DNA from: Sedimentitalea todarodis
GTDB lineage: Bacteria > Pseudomonadota > Alphaproteobacteria > Rhodobacterales > Rhodobacteraceae
Direction: 5' to 3'
Length of the DNA: 64,000 bases
NCBI RefSeq assembly: GCF_032595355.1
Contig: NZ_JASMWN010000001.1
Coordinates: forward strand, 1 to 64,000
Shown piece by piece: positions 7,737 through 16,798 of the stretch (its first letter is position 1; every line of letters starts with the position of its first letter). Made by a program: the position numbers and the translations under genes. The notes under the pieces were generated by a model. That model did no database searches and was not told the origin of the DNA. It worked only from the letters and a program-made list of their open reading frames with translations.

Positions 7737-8491
7737 CAGGCGGCATCTCCGTGGTCATGCTCGTGGGCGTGATCGTGATCGTGCGAATGGCTGTGCTCAT
7801 GACGATAGAGTGCCAGCGCGCCTTTGGTGCCGCTGCCAAACAGGGCGCGATAGGCCGGGGCGCTTGCAACGATTTCTGGTGTTCCTTCGCAGCAGATATG
7901 CCCGTTGATACAGAGCACCCGGTCCGACGCGGCCATGACCACATGCAGATCGTGGCTGACCATGACAACGGCGCAGCCGAGATCCCGGCGCACATCCTCG
8001 ATCTGGCGGTAAAAGGCGGCAGAGCCGGGTTGGTCCAGTCCCTGTGTCGCTTCGTCCAGCAACAGGAGTTGCGGGCGGTCGAGCAGTGCCCGGGCAAGCA
8101 GCACGCGCTGAAACTGACCACCCGAGAGGGCGGCCATCTGCCTGTTCGCGATATCGGGAACGCTGGCCTGATCCAGCGCCGATTGCGCCGTCTTGTTGTC
8201 GATGCGATGGGGCAGCGACAGGAAGCGGCGCACCGTCATCGGCAAGGCGTTATCGATCGCCAGCCTTTGCGGAACGTAGCCGATACGCAGGTTGGGTGCC
8301 TGCGTGACCGTGCCGTGTTTCGGTGGGAGCGCACCAATCAGAGCCCGCAGAAGCGTCGATTTTCCGGATCCGTTGGGACCGACGATGGTGACGATTTCGC
8401 CCGGCACGATGTCGAGCGTCACGCCCTTAAGAATCACGCGGCCGCCCTGAACGATGTCTAGGCCTTTGGCGGAAATCAGGGGGGTAGTCAT
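7736..8491 (-). CDS. znuC: Zinc ABC transporter ATP-binding protein ZnuC
   Basis: 251 residues from the ATG at 8491, which overlaps the zur stop codon as ATGA; this start gives MTTPLISAKGLDIVQ, as in homologues. Walker A is GPNGSGKST, the ABC signature is LSGGQFQRVLLARALL and Walker B is QLLLLDEATQGLD. The C-terminal tail of about 18 residues is rich in His and Asp, a likely zinc-binding tail common in zinc transport ATPases. It powers zinc import with ZnuB and ZnuA. Confidence 0.94.
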   Translation of the reverse strand: MTTPLISAKGLDIVQGGRVILKGVTLDIVPGEIVTIVGPNGSGKSTLLRALIGALPPKHGTVTQAPNLRIGYVPQRLAIDNALPMTVRRFLSLPHRIDNKTAQSALDQASVPDIANRQMAALSGGQFQRVLLARALLDRPQLLLLDEATQGLDQPGSAAFYRQIEDVRRDLGCAVVMVSHDLHVVMAASDRVLCINGHICCEGTPEIVASAPAYRALFGSGTKGALALYRHEHSHSHDHDHAHEHDHGDAA

Positions 8492-8973
8492 GGGGCGGCC
8501 CCTGCACCTGCACAACCGGGGCACAGGCCTTCTGCCTCGACCACGAGGCGTTCGATGGTGAACCCGGTTTCCCGTGCAATGGTGCCAAGCCGCCCCTGGG
8601 TCAGGTCGGTTTCCGTCTCGGCCACGGACTTGCAGGTTCGACAGACGAGAAAGGCCGGCACGTGATCGCGGTCGAGATGGGCGCAGGCGGTATAGGCATT
8701 CAATCGTTCAATGCGGTGCGCCAACCCGTGCTGCACCAGAAAATCAAGCGCGCGGTAGACGACGGGCGGCTGCGATCCCAGTCCTTCCTCGGCAAGGATT
8801 GGCAGGATGTCATAGGCCCCGAGCGCGCGGTGATCACGCAACAGGATCTCCAGCACACGTCGCCGCACCGGCGTGAACTGCAATTTTTGATCCGCGCAAA
8901 GCGTTTCGGCCCGGCGCAGGGCGTCCTCGCGGCAATGGCTGTGGTCATGCGGTTCAAATGCGATGTCGGTCAT
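8488..8973 (-). CDS. zur: Zinc uptake regulator Zur (Fur family)
   Basis: 161 residues. Winged-helix DNA-binding region with FTPVRRRVLEILL (about 33-45) and GSQPPVVYRALDFLVQHGLA (about 66-85), then the regulatory metal site HLDRDHVPAFLVCRTCKSV and a final CPGC. The CxxC pairs (CRTC, CPGC) form the structural zinc site of Fur-family proteins. The position at the head of znuCB, divergent from znuA, identifies it as Zur rather than Fur or Mur. With zinc bound it should repress both znu units through the palindrome at 9000-9017, including its own gene. Confidence 0.92.
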   Translation of the reverse strand: MTDIAFEPHDHSHCREDALRRAETLCADQKLQFTPVRRRVLEILLRDHRALGAYDILPILAEEGLGSQPPVVYRALDFLVQHGLAHRIERLNAYTACAHLDRDHVPAFLVCRTCKSVAETETDLTQGRLGTIARETGFTIERLVVEAEGLCPGCAGAGAAP

Positions 8974-8999
8974 CTGGGCCTGTCCGGAAATTTGGTATT

Positions 9000-9017
9000 G
9001 ATATGTTATAACATGAC
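9000..9017. promoter_or_regulatory. Probable Zur operator between zur-znuCB and znuA
   Basis: GATATGTTATAACATGAC contains the perfect 12-bp palindrome ATGTTATAACAT at 9003-9014. It matches the AT-rich alphaproteobacterial Zur box pattern (GATATGTTATNACATNNC-like). It lies 27 bp upstream of zur and 46 bp upstream of znuA, so one site can serve both divergent promoters. Confidence 0.85.
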
Positions 9018-9063
9018 ATATAGCAGATAGGCCCAGTTTCCAATCGGTTTTTGCGAGGATGTC

Positions 9064-10059
9064 ATGACGCCGTTTCGAAGTTCAGTTTTTGTGTTTCTGC
9101 TCTGTTCTGGTGCAGTTTCTGCCGAGGTGCCGCAGGTTGTTGCGGATATCGCGCCTGTGCATGCACTGGCGGCACAGGTAATGGAAGGGGTAGGCGTACC
9201 GGATCTTTTGATCGAACAGGGCGCTTCGCCTCACAATTATGCGCTTCGCCCGTCACAGGCCAGAGCCCTGCAAGAGGCTGATCTGGTGTTCTGGGTCGGT
9301 GATGCGCTGACGCCGTGGCTGGAAAAACCATTGGCGACATTGGGCGCACAGGCCCATGTCGTTGGGTTGCTTGAGGCACCCGGGACCGTGCAACACGAAT
9401 TTCGGGACGCGGGCCACGAAGATCACGCTGACGGTCATGAAGGTCACGAAGATCACGATGAAGGTCATGAGGATCACGCCGACGGTCACGAAGAGCACGC
9501 CGAAGACCATGCAGAGCATCATGAACACGATCACGCGCATGGCGATCTTGACCCGCATGCCTGGCTGGATCCCGAGAATGGAAAGCGATGGTTGGGGATG
9601 ATGGCAGAGCATCTTGCCGAGATCGATCCACAGAATGCGGAACACTACCGGGCGAATGCCGCAGCGGCGCAGGCAGATCTTGACGTGTTGAATGCAGAGC
9701 TTGCGGTGACGCTTGAGCCGGTCAAGTCCCGGCCCTTCGTGACGTTTCACGATGCGTTTCAGTATTTTGACAGTCGGTTCGAATTGAACTTTGCCGGCGC
9801 GCTCAGCCTTGGCGACGCGGCTGATCCAAGCCCGGCACGCGTGGCGGAACTGCGCGAGCTCTTGTTGGCTGGCAACATCCAATGCGCCTATCGCGAACCA
9901 CAGTTCAACGATCGGCTGCTGGCCGCGACGTCAGAAGGAACCGGGTTGCAGATCGGGGTGCTCGATCCGCTTGGAACCGAATTGGTTCCGGGTCCGGACC
10001 TCTATGCGGATCTGCTGCGCGGCATGGCGCGCAGCCTCGCCGACTGTGGCGCCGAATAG
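9064..10059 (+). CDS. znuA: Zinc ABC transporter substrate-binding protein ZnuA
   Basis: 331 residues with a signal peptide (cleavage after VSAEV near residue 20). It is a cluster A-I metal-binding lipoprotein-like fold: ASPHNYALRPSQARAL near 58-73 gives the first His ligand and DPHAWLDPENGKRW near 163 the second, followed by FVTFHDAFQYF near 226 and GVLDPLG near 299. Residues about 118-160 are a His/Asp/Glu-rich loop of GHEDHADGHE-type repeats, the flexible zinc-gathering loop typical of ZnuA. It delivers periplasmic zinc to ZnuBC and is divergent from zur behind a shared Zur box. Confidence 0.95.
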   Translation: MTPFRSSVFVFLLCSGAVSAEVPQVVADIAPVHALAAQVMEGVGVPDLLIEQGASPHNYALRPSQARALQEADLVFWVGDALTPWLEKPLATLGAQAHVVGLLEAPGTVQHEFRDAGHEDHADGHEGHEDHDEGHEDHADGHEEHAEDHAEHHEHDHAHGDLDPHAWLDPENGKRWLGMMAEHLAEIDPQNAEHYRANAAAAQADLDVLNAELAVTLEPVKSRPFVTFHDAFQYFDSRFELNFAGALSLGDAADPSPARVAELRELLLAGNIQCAYREPQFNDRLLAATSEGTGLQIGVLDPLGTELVPGPDLYADLLRGMARSLADCGAE

Positions 10060-10106
10060 CGGCCAGCGGGTCGCCGGACACGTCCGGTCATGGCAAAGAG
10101 AAAGGG

Positions 10107-10132
10107 CGTTGGCGGATGAATTTCCGCCAACG
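10107..10132 (+). terminator. Hairpin downstream of znuA
   Basis: CGTTGGCGGA (10107-10116) pairs perfectly with TCCGCCAACG (10123-10132) around a 6-base loop. No T-run follows, so it is either a Rho-assisted or weak terminator, or an mRNA-stabilising 3' hairpin. Confidence 0.5.
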
Positions 10133-10300
10133 ATTGTGTCCCGGAAACGTCGCTTGACGATCCCGTGCTGCGTTCTGGGGCGAAAAGAGCGCTCGGCAAA
10201 TTCGGTTGCTGCCCTTGCAGCCCCCCGACGGCGATACTAAGACTCTGCAAACACATTGTCGGGTATCCTCCCGATCATCCAACGCAGCAGGCAGGCACAG

Positions 10301-10933
10301 ATGTTTGATCCCACAGAAACCTACATGAATACCCTTGTCCCGATGGTCGTGGAGCAGACGAGCCGCGGTGAACGGGCGTATGACATCTTTTCGCGCCTGC
10401 TGAAGGAGCGGATCATTTTCATCAACGGACCGATCCACGACGGTATGAGCCACCTGGTCGTCGCCCAGTTGCTGCATCTCGAGGCGGAAAACCCGTCCAA
10501 GGAGATCAGCCTGTACATCAATTCGCCCGGCGGCGTGGTGACATCGGGCCTGTCGATCTATGATACCATGCAGTACATCAAACCCAAGGTCAGCACGCTT
10601 TGCATCGGGCAGGCGGCGTCGATGGGGTCGGTCCTGCTGGCCGGCGGCGAGCCGGGAATGCGGTTCAGCCTGCCCAACAGCCGGATCATGGTGCACCAGC
10701 CTAGCGGGGGCTATCAGGGTCAGGCCAGCGACATCATGATTCATGCGGCAGAGACGCAAAAACTGAAGGACCGGCTGTATGACATCTACGTCAAGCACAC
10801 CGGGCAGACCAAGAAGGCCGTTGAAAAGGCGCTTGATCGGGACAACTTCATGTCTCCGGAAGAGGCGAAGGAATGGGGCCATATCGACGAGATCGTGGCC
10901 AGCCGGGACAAGGGCGAAGACACGGACGTCTGA
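10301..10933 (+). CDS. clpP: ATP-dependent Clp protease proteolytic subunit ClpP
   Basis: 210 residues from the ATG at 10301 (MFDPTETYMNTLVPMVVEQT), preferred over an upstream TTG because homologues start here. The catalytic triad is Ser107 (GQAASMGS), His132 (MVHQPSGG) and Asp181 (DRDNFMS). It forms the barrel of the ClpXP protease, which degrades ssrA-tagged and regulated proteins. clpX follows 157 bp downstream, the common arrangement. Confidence 0.97.
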   Translation: MFDPTETYMNTLVPMVVEQTSRGERAYDIFSRLLKERIIFINGPIHDGMSHLVVAQLLHLEAENPSKEISLYINSPGGVVTSGLSIYDTMQYIKPKVSTLCIGQAASMGSVLLAGGEPGMRFSLPNSRIMVHQPSGGYQGQASDIMIHAAETQKLKDRLYDIYVKHTGQTKKAVEKALDRDNFMSPEEAKEWGHIDEIVASRDKGEDTDV

Positions 10934-11090
10934 GTTTCAGAAAAACGGGGCAGCGCCGGACCACCCGGTGCAACACGGGCACGATTTGCGATTGTGATGC
11001 CCTGAGCGCTGTCCTAAGCTGCCGCGAGGTGGGTGAATCTGTCCTGTCAAAGACGGGGCGGCGTGGAAAACGAAGCCGGAAAGGTTGATC

Positions 11091-12362
11091 ATGGCAACGA
11101 ACTCGAACGGCGACAGCAAGAATACGCTTTACTGCAGCTTTTGTGGCAAGAGCCAGCATGAGGTCCGTAAGCTGATCGCTGGCCCTACCGTCTTTATCTG
11201 TGATGAATGCGTTGAACTCTGCATGGATATCATCCGCGAAGAAACCAAGGCCTCGGGGCTCAAGGCGACCGACGGTGTTCCGACGCCAAAGGATATCTGC
11301 GAAGTCCTCGATGACTATGTGATCGGCCAGGCGACGGCCAAGCGCGTCCTGTCCGTGGCGGTGCACAATCACTACAAGCGACTGAACCACGCCCAGAAGG
11401 CAGGCAGCGATATCGAGCTGGCCAAGTCCAACATCCTGCTGATTGGCCCGACCGGTTGTGGCAAGACGTTGCTGGCGCAGACACTGGCACGAATCCTGGA
11501 TGTGCCGTTCACGATGGCGGATGCGACGACACTGACCGAGGCGGGATATGTGGGTGAGGATGTCGAGAACATCATTCTCAAGCTGTTGCAGTCCAGCGAA
11601 TACAACGTGGAGCGCGCGCAGCGTGGCATCGTCTATATCGACGAGGTCGACAAGATCACCCGCAAGTCCGAGAACCCGTCGATCACCCGTGACGTGTCGG
11701 GCGAGGGTGTCCAGCAGGCCTTGCTCAAGCTGATGGAAGGCACCGTAGCCAGCGTGCCGCCACAGGGCGGACGCAAGCATCCCCAGCAAGAATTCCTGCA
11801 GGTGGACACGACCAACATCCTGTTCATCTGTGGCGGGGCGTTTGCCGGGCTCGACAAGATCATCGCTCAGCGTGGCAAGGGCAGCGCGATGGGCTTTGGG
11901 GCCGATGTGCGCGATGACGACGATCGCGGCGTGGGCGAGATCTTTACCGATCTTGAACCCGAAGACCTGTTGAAGTTCGGCCTGATCCCGGAATTTGTCG
12001 GCCGTCTCCCTGTTTTGGCGACGCTCGAAGATCTAGATCAGGATGCGTTGGTGACCATCCTGACGAAACCCAAGAACGCGCTTGTGAAACAGTATCAGCG
12101 GTTGTTCGAACTGGAAGATACCGAACTACAGTTTACCGATGATGCCCTGTCGGCGATCGCAAAACGCGCGATCCAACGCAAGACAGGCGCGCGGGGGCTG
12201 CGGTCGATCCTCGAGGATATCCTGCTGGACACCATGTTCGAATTGCCGGGTCTCGACAGCGTGACCAAGGTGGTCGTCAACGAGGAATCGGCCCGTTCCG
12301 AAGCCGCGCCGCTGATGATTCATGCGGATGCGGAAAAGGAAACAGCAGCCACCGCAGGCTAG
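11091..12362 (+). CDS. clpX: ATP-dependent Clp protease ATP-binding subunit ClpX
   Basis: 423 residues from the ATG at 11091. The N-terminal zinc-binding domain has Cys15, Cys18, Cys37 and Cys40 (CSFC...CDEC). The AAA+ module has Walker A GPTGCGKT, the pore-loop motif GYVGED, Walker B IVYIDEVDKI and a sensor region TGARGLRSI. The ICGGAFAGLDKII segment is also characteristic. It unfolds substrates and feeds them to ClpP. Length and order match the alphaproteobacterial protein. Confidence 0.97.
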   Translation: MATNSNGDSKNTLYCSFCGKSQHEVRKLIAGPTVFICDECVELCMDIIREETKASGLKATDGVPTPKDICEVLDDYVIGQATAKRVLSVAVHNHYKRLNHAQKAGSDIELAKSNILLIGPTGCGKTLLAQTLARILDVPFTMADATTLTEAGYVGEDVENIILKLLQSSEYNVERAQRGIVYIDEVDKITRKSENPSITRDVSGEGVQQALLKLMEGTVASVPPQGGRKHPQQEFLQVDTTNILFICGGAFAGLDKIIAQRGKGSAMGFGADVRDDDDRGVGEIFTDLEPEDLLKFGLIPEFVGRLPVLATLEDLDQDALVTILTKPKNALVKQYQRLFELEDTELQFTDDALSAIAKRAIQRKTGARGLRSILEDILLDTMFELPGLDSVTKVVVNEESARSEAAPLMIHADAEKETAATAG

Positions 12363-12365
12363 ACA

Positions 12366-12746
12366 ATGGCCATTCGGCGCATCTCGTCCGGTGGGGAGTT
12401 TGAACACCGGGTGGGGTATTGTCGGGCCGTTGTCGCGGGCGGATTCGTGCACGTTGCCGGAACCGTGGGGCAGGGCGACGGTGTTGTGGATCAGTGCCGT
12501 GCAGCACTCGACATCATCAAGAATGCCCTGAACGAGGCCGGGGCATCCTTTGCCGATGTGGTGCGGGTCAGCTACATGCTGCCTGACCGGTCAGAGTTCG
12601 CGCCCTGCTGGCCGATCCTGTCAGAGACGTTCGGCGCAAACCCACCGGCCGCCACCATGATCGAATGCGGCCTGATCGACCCGAAATACCGGATCGAGAT
12701 CGAAGTGACCGCACTCTTGCCGGCGCCTGCCGCCCGGACTGAATGA
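12366..12746 (+). CDS. RidA family (YjgF/Rid) protein
   Basis: 126 residues with the Rid fold pattern: RAVVAGGFVHVAGTVG near 23-38, QCRAALDIIKNALNEAGASF near 46-65, DVVRVSYMLPDR and an ending PPAATMIECGLIDPKYRIE near 96-114. RidA proteins hydrolyse reactive enamine/imine intermediates from PLP enzymes using a conserved arginine. In this subfamily the usual Arg of the IE.E segment is shifted, so the specific activity is open. It begins 3 bp after clpX and is probably co-transcribed. Confidence 0.8.
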   Translation: MAIRRISSGGEFEHRVGYCRAVVAGGFVHVAGTVGQGDGVVDQCRAALDIIKNALNEAGASFADVVRVSYMLPDRSEFAPCWPILSETFGANPPAATMIECGLIDPKYRIEIEVTALLPAPAARTE

Positions 12747-12838
12747 TGCATCCCTTGCCAGATTGCGCCCGACGTCGCTAACGTGAACTTCAGTCTCCGA
12801 AAAAGTCGGGGGCAGGCCGGCATTCGCGAGGGACGATC

Positions 12839-14395
12839 ATGCACATCATCAAGAGCAGATTTCCGGATGTCGAGATCCGGGATCTGACGATTACCCAAAG
12901 GGTGTTCGAAGGGCTCGGCGATGATCCGGACCGGGTGATCCTGATAGACGGGCCGTCCGGGCGCGAAATGACCGTTGGCCAATTCGTCGGCGGGATCAAG
13001 TCTCTGGCTGGGGGGCTGAACCAGAGGGGCCTGGGGCAGGGTGCCTGCGTGGCGCTGATGGCCCCCAATCTGCCAGAGTACTGCGTGGTGTTTCACGGGG
13101 TTGCCTGGGCGGGAGGCACAATCACCACGATCAACCCGACCTATACGGCGCATGAAGTGCATCACCAGTTAATCAACGCGGACGCATCGATCCTGATCAC
13201 CATTGCGCCCTTTCTCGATACCGCGCGCGAGGCGATCAAGAATACCGATGTCAGTGAGATCTTTGTGATCGGAGACGCGCCGGGCGCTGCCTCGTTGACA
13301 GCATTGATGGGAGCACCGCAAGGCGACCAGACGCCGGTCGATCTGGACACGCATGTACTGGCCCTGCCCTACTCGTCGGGGACCACCGGTTTGCCAAAGG
13401 GCGTCATGCTGACCCATCGGTCGATGGTCGTGAACATCGACCAGACCCTACAGGCATCGGAAATGAACGGCGCAGAGTTGACTGTCGCTTTCCTGCCGTT
13501 CTTTCACATCTACGGGATGCAGGTGCTGATCAACATGCATCTGGCGGTGGGGGCAGGGCTGGTGACGATGCCGCGGTTCGACCTGGAACAATACCTGGCA
13601 CTGTGTGAAAAGTACAGGACACCGCGGATGTGGATCGTTCCCCCGATTGCCATCGCGCTGGCCAAGCATCCTGTCGTGGACAATTTCGATCTGTCAGCAG
13701 TCGAACAGGTGAACTCGGGAGCGGCACCCCTGGGCGGGGATGTGGCTGCCTTGGTCGGAAAGCGGCTGGGCTGTGTGGCGACGCAAGGCTACGGGATGAC
13801 GGAACTCAGCCCGGTCAGCCACCTGACGCCGCCGGCGCTGATGCGGGCAGGGTCCTCCGGGCTGACCACTCCGAACACCGAATGCCGAATTGTCAGCACC
13901 CAGAGCGGCGAGGACATGGCGCGGAGAGAGGTCGGCGAATTGTGGGTGCGCGGTCCGCAGGTGATGAAAGGGTATCTGAACAATCCCGAGGCAACGGCCC
14001 AAACCATCGATGCTGATGGGTGGCTGCATACCGGCGATATCGGATACTTTGATGAGGATGGATATCTGTTCATAACGGACCGCTTGAAAGAGTTGATAAA
14101 ATACAAGGGCTTCCAGGTGGCGCCTGCGGAACTTGAGGCGGAACTTCTGACCCATCCGGACATTGCCGACGTGGCGGTGATCGGTGTGGCTGACGACGAA
14201 GCGGGTGAGGTGCCGATGGCCTTTGTGGTGCCTGCGGCGAACGCGGAACTGACGCTCGACGCCGTGCAGGACTATCTGGAGGGACGTCTGTCGCACTACA
14301 AACAGGTGCGCCGCATGGAGATTGTCAGCGAGATACCCAAATCCGCATCGGGCAAGATCCTGCGCCGCGTTCTCAGGGATGGTCTTGCGGACTAG
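12839..14395 (+). CDS. 4-coumarate--CoA-ligase-like acyl-CoA synthetase
   Basis: 518 residues of the adenylate-forming superfamily. The P-loop motif is LPYSSGTTGLPKGVMLTHRS (about 177-196). Other motifs are FLPFFHIYGM (about 219-228), TQGYGMTELSPVS (about 315-327), WLHTGDIGYFDEDGYLFI (about 398-415) with the catalytic Asp of TGD, DRLKELIKYKGFQV at the hinge, and the catalytic lysine in KSASGKILRR near the C-terminus. It activates a carboxylic acid as an acyl-AMP and then transfers it to CoA. The sequence is closest in style to 4-coumarate/cinnamate CoA ligases, but the substrate cannot be fixed from motifs alone. GAGGGA precedes the ATG. Confidence 0.87.
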   Translation: MHIIKSRFPDVEIRDLTITQRVFEGLGDDPDRVILIDGPSGREMTVGQFVGGIKSLAGGLNQRGLGQGACVALMAPNLPEYCVVFHGVAWAGGTITTINPTYTAHEVHHQLINADASILITIAPFLDTAREAIKNTDVSEIFVIGDAPGAASLTALMGAPQGDQTPVDLDTHVLALPYSSGTTGLPKGVMLTHRSMVVNIDQTLQASEMNGAELTVAFLPFFHIYGMQVLINMHLAVGAGLVTMPRFDLEQYLALCEKYRTPRMWIVPPIAIALAKHPVVDNFDLSAVEQVNSGAAPLGGDVAALVGKRLGCVATQGYGMTELSPVSHLTPPALMRAGSSGLTTPNTECRIVSTQSGEDMARREVGELWVRGPQVMKGYLNNPEATAQTIDADGWLHTGDIGYFDEDGYLFITDRLKELIKYKGFQVAPAELEAELLTHPDIADVAVIGVADDEAGEVPMAFVVPAANAELTLDAVQDYLEGRLSHYKQVRRMEIVSEIPKSASGKILRRVLRDGLAD

Positions 14396-14571
14396 TCGGA
14401 TTGCGCGCACAGCCATGTCAGACCTGCATGGCAGACATCATTGTGGTGGCATGGTCATTTGGACAAGATGTGTGTAAGAGGCACCTTTGATAGCGCGAGA
14501 GCGTTCTGAATAGAACCTCGATCGGCTCTTGCCGCCGAAATCAAAGATCTGAGCGCGAACAACGACAGTGC

Positions 14572-14600
14572 AGGTGTTTCAACGTATCGTCGAAACACCT
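14572..14600 (+). promoter_or_regulatory. Leader hairpin upstream of the SulP gene
   Basis: AGGTGTTTC (14572-14580) pairs perfectly with GAAACACCT (14592-14600) around an 11-base loop, ending 29 bp before the SulP start. It could be a leader structure or an operator dyad; no T-run follows. Confidence 0.4.
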
Positions 14601-14629
14601 TGACGGCCCGATACAGACAGGAACCCTCG

Positions 14630-16267
14630 ATGCCCCGCAAAGCTATTCTGGCAGCATTCGCCGACCGACTTGCCATGCCCGATCTCAGATGGATGCCGGA
14701 TGACCGGCTGACGCCGTCGCGCTTGCGTATCGAGTTGCTGTCCGGATTGACGGTGGCGCTGGCTCTGGTGCCTGAAGCGGTTGCCTTTGCCTTTGTTGCC
14801 GGGGTTCATCCGCTGGTCGGGCTGTATGCGGCGTTTCTGGTCGGGTTGATCACTGCGCTGATCGGTGGGCGACCGGGGATGATCTCGGGCGCGACCGGGG
14901 CTTTGGCGGTTGTCATGGTGGCGCTCGTTGCACAGCACGGGGTGGAGTATCTGTTTGCCACCGTGGTCCTGATGGGCCTATTGCAGGTTTTTGCCGGTGT
15001 CATGCAATGGGGCAAGTTTATCCGCCTCGTGCCGCATCCGGTCATGCTGGGCTTTGTCAACGGTCTGGCAATCGTGATTTTCCTGGCCCAGATGGGCCAG
15101 TTCAAGGTGCCGGGCAGCATGGAAAACACGGGTCACGGCATGTCTGGCGGCGAATGGCTGACCGGGATGCCGCTTTATCTGATGCTGGGCCTCGTGGCGC
15201 TGACCATGGCGATCATCTGGATCATGCCGCGTATCACGCGGATCGTGCCGGCACCGCTCGCCGGTATCGGGGTCGTTGCGGCTCTGGTGATTGCGATGGG
15301 CCTGGATGTGCCGCGCGTGGGTGATCTGGCGTCGATCCAGGGCGGGCTGCCCACGTTCCACATTCCGATGGTGCCGCTGACACTGGAAACTATTGAAATC
15401 ATTCTGCCCTACGCGATCATCCTTGCCGCTATCGGATTGATCGAAAGCCTGCTGACCCTGAACCTTGTTGGTGAAATGACCGGCAAGCGGGGCGGCGCGT
15501 CGCAGGAATGTATCGCACAGGGTGTCTCCAATACCGTGACCGGCTTTTTTGGCGGAATGGGGGGCTGCGCGATGATCGGTCAGTCGATGATCAACGTGAA
15601 ATCGGGCGGACGCACCCGTATCGCGGGGATCGCTGCGGCGGTGTTCCTGTTGATCTTCATCCTGTTTGCTGCACCGGTGATCGAATTGATCCCGCTGGCG
15701 GCGCTGGTCGGGGTGATGTTCATGGTGGTGATCGGGACCTTTGCCTGGAACAGTCTGACCATCTTGCGCAAGGTCCCGCTGACTGATGCCTTCGTGATCC
15801 TGTTAGTGACAGTGGTGACAGTGATGGAGGACCTCGCGGTTGCCGTGGTCGTCGGCGTCATTGTCAGCGCACTGGCCTATGCCTGGAACAATGCGCGGCG
15901 CATCCATGCGGTGACGCGGGATTCGGTCACCGAGAAGGGCGCCAAGGTCTACGAAATTCAGGGCCCGCTTTTCTTCGGCTCTTCAGAAGGGTTTATCGAA
16001 CTCTTTCAGATCGAAGACGACCCGGACCGCGTGATCATCGACTTTGCCGAAAGCCGTGTGGTGGATCAGTCTGCGCTGCAGGCGATCGAGGCGATTGCCG
16101 GGAAATACGCGGCCGCCGGAAAAGAGATCAAGCTGCGCCATCTGAGCCGGGATTGTCACCGGTTGCTGACCAAGGCCGGGCACCTGATGGTCGATAGCGA
16201 CGATGACCCTGATTATGAGCTGGCGGTCGACTATTCTGTGCGAACAGGGATTCTGGGCGGCCACTGA
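14630..16267 (+). CDS. SulP family inorganic anion transporter with STAS domain
   Basis: 545 residues from the ATG at 14630 (AGGA upstream). The membrane part (about 30-415) shows the SulP signature EAVAFAFVAGVHPLVGLYAA (near 54-73) and GGRPGMISGATGALAVVMVA (near 87-106), with NLVGEMTGKRGGASQECIAQ (near 285-304) and a later GQSMINVKSGGRTR. A cytoplasmic STAS domain follows (about 440-545), with VVDQSALQAIEAIAGKYAAAGKE. SulP members carry sulfate, bicarbonate or dicarboxylates; which one is not decidable here. A strong terminator lies directly downstream. Confidence 0.92.
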   Translation: MPRKAILAAFADRLAMPDLRWMPDDRLTPSRLRIELLSGLTVALALVPEAVAFAFVAGVHPLVGLYAAFLVGLITALIGGRPGMISGATGALAVVMVALVAQHGVEYLFATVVLMGLLQVFAGVMQWGKFIRLVPHPVMLGFVNGLAIVIFLAQMGQFKVPGSMENTGHGMSGGEWLTGMPLYLMLGLVALTMAIIWIMPRITRIVPAPLAGIGVVAALVIAMGLDVPRVGDLASIQGGLPTFHIPMVPLTLETIEIILPYAIILAAIGLIESLLTLNLVGEMTGKRGGASQECIAQGVSNTVTGFFGGMGGCAMIGQSMINVKSGGRTRIAGIAAAVFLLIFILFAAPVIELIPLAALVGVMFMVVIGTFAWNSLTILRKVPLTDAFVILLVTVVTVMEDLAVAVVVGVIVSALAYAWNNARRIHAVTRDSVTEKGAKVYEIQGPLFFGSSEGFIELFQIEDDPDRVIIDFAESRVVDQSALQAIEAIAGKYAAAGKEIKLRHLSRDCHRLLTKAGHLMVDSDDDPDYELAVDYSVRTGILGGH

Positions 16268-16304
16268 GCGCGGCCAGTACCGTGGTCCGGCGCGCGTTGA
16301 GCAG

Positions 16305-16337
16305 ATGCCGCCCCTTTGAGCAGGGACGGCATTTTTT
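16305..16337 (+). terminator. Rho-independent terminator after the SulP gene
   Basis: ATGCCGCCCCT pairs with AGGGACGGCAT (one internal mismatch) around a TTGAGC loop and is followed by TTTTTT. It sits between two convergent genes. Confidence 0.85.
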
Positions 16338-16784
16338 CTAGGCTCCGGGCATCGCCAATTTGCGGCTCATCTGGCCGGAGGCCTCGTGAAGTTCTTCTGC
16401 GACGAATGCAAAGCCGACGCGGTCATAGAACGCACGGCCAATCCTGTTGTCGCGAAAAACGTCGACGGTCAACGGGCCTTTGAGGTCGACGGCAAAGGTC
16501 ACCAGCGCCTTGCCATAGCCCCTGCCGTGTCGGGATGGATCAAGAAACAGGCCGCCGATTTCATTGCCAAGCAGGGCGATGAAACCGACGACGTCGCCGT
16601 TCTCTTCCAACACATAGGTTTCCGCCATGGGAACATAGGTGTGCCGAATGTCCTGTTCCAGTTCGGCGACAAAGCCGGCCGTAAGGAAGGGATGGGCCAG
16701 TGCATTCGCATTGCGCCAGGCGGCCATGACGAGTTCGATGTCGCCCTCGCGATAGGCGCGGATCGAGGTTTTGCTGGTCTTCAT
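16338..16784 (-). CDS. GNAT family N-acetyltransferase next to a YjhX-type gene
   Basis: 148 residues with the GNAT fold: an N-terminal IRAYREGDIELVMAAWRNAN and a central strand AETYVLEENGDVVGFIALL. The acetyl-CoA loop is LFLDPSRHGRGYGKALV (the R/Q-x-x-G-x-G/A motif, near 90-106), and the final GRAFYDRVGFAFVAE is typical of the YjaB/PhnO-like group. It lies 14 bp downstream of the YjhX-like gene and is probably co-transcribed. In E. coli the gene after yjhX (topAI) is yjhQ, also an acetyltransferase-fold protein, which relieves YjhX toxicity. The analogous role here is an inference from gene order, not from a close sequence match. Confidence 0.85.
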   Translation of the reverse strand: MKTSKTSIRAYREGDIELVMAAWRNANALAHPFLTAGFVAELEQDIRHTYVPMAETYVLEENGDVVGFIALLGNEIGGLFLDPSRHGRGYGKALVTFAVDLKGPLTVDVFRDNRIGRAFYDRVGFAFVAEELHEASGQMSRKLAMPGA

Positions 16785-16798
16785 TGTTTGAAACCTTC

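Noticed and set aside
9420..9540. Repeats in znuA as a possible CRISPR or minisatellite
   Set aside because: They are the in-frame His/Asp/Glu-rich zinc loop of ZnuA, not spacer-separated repeats.
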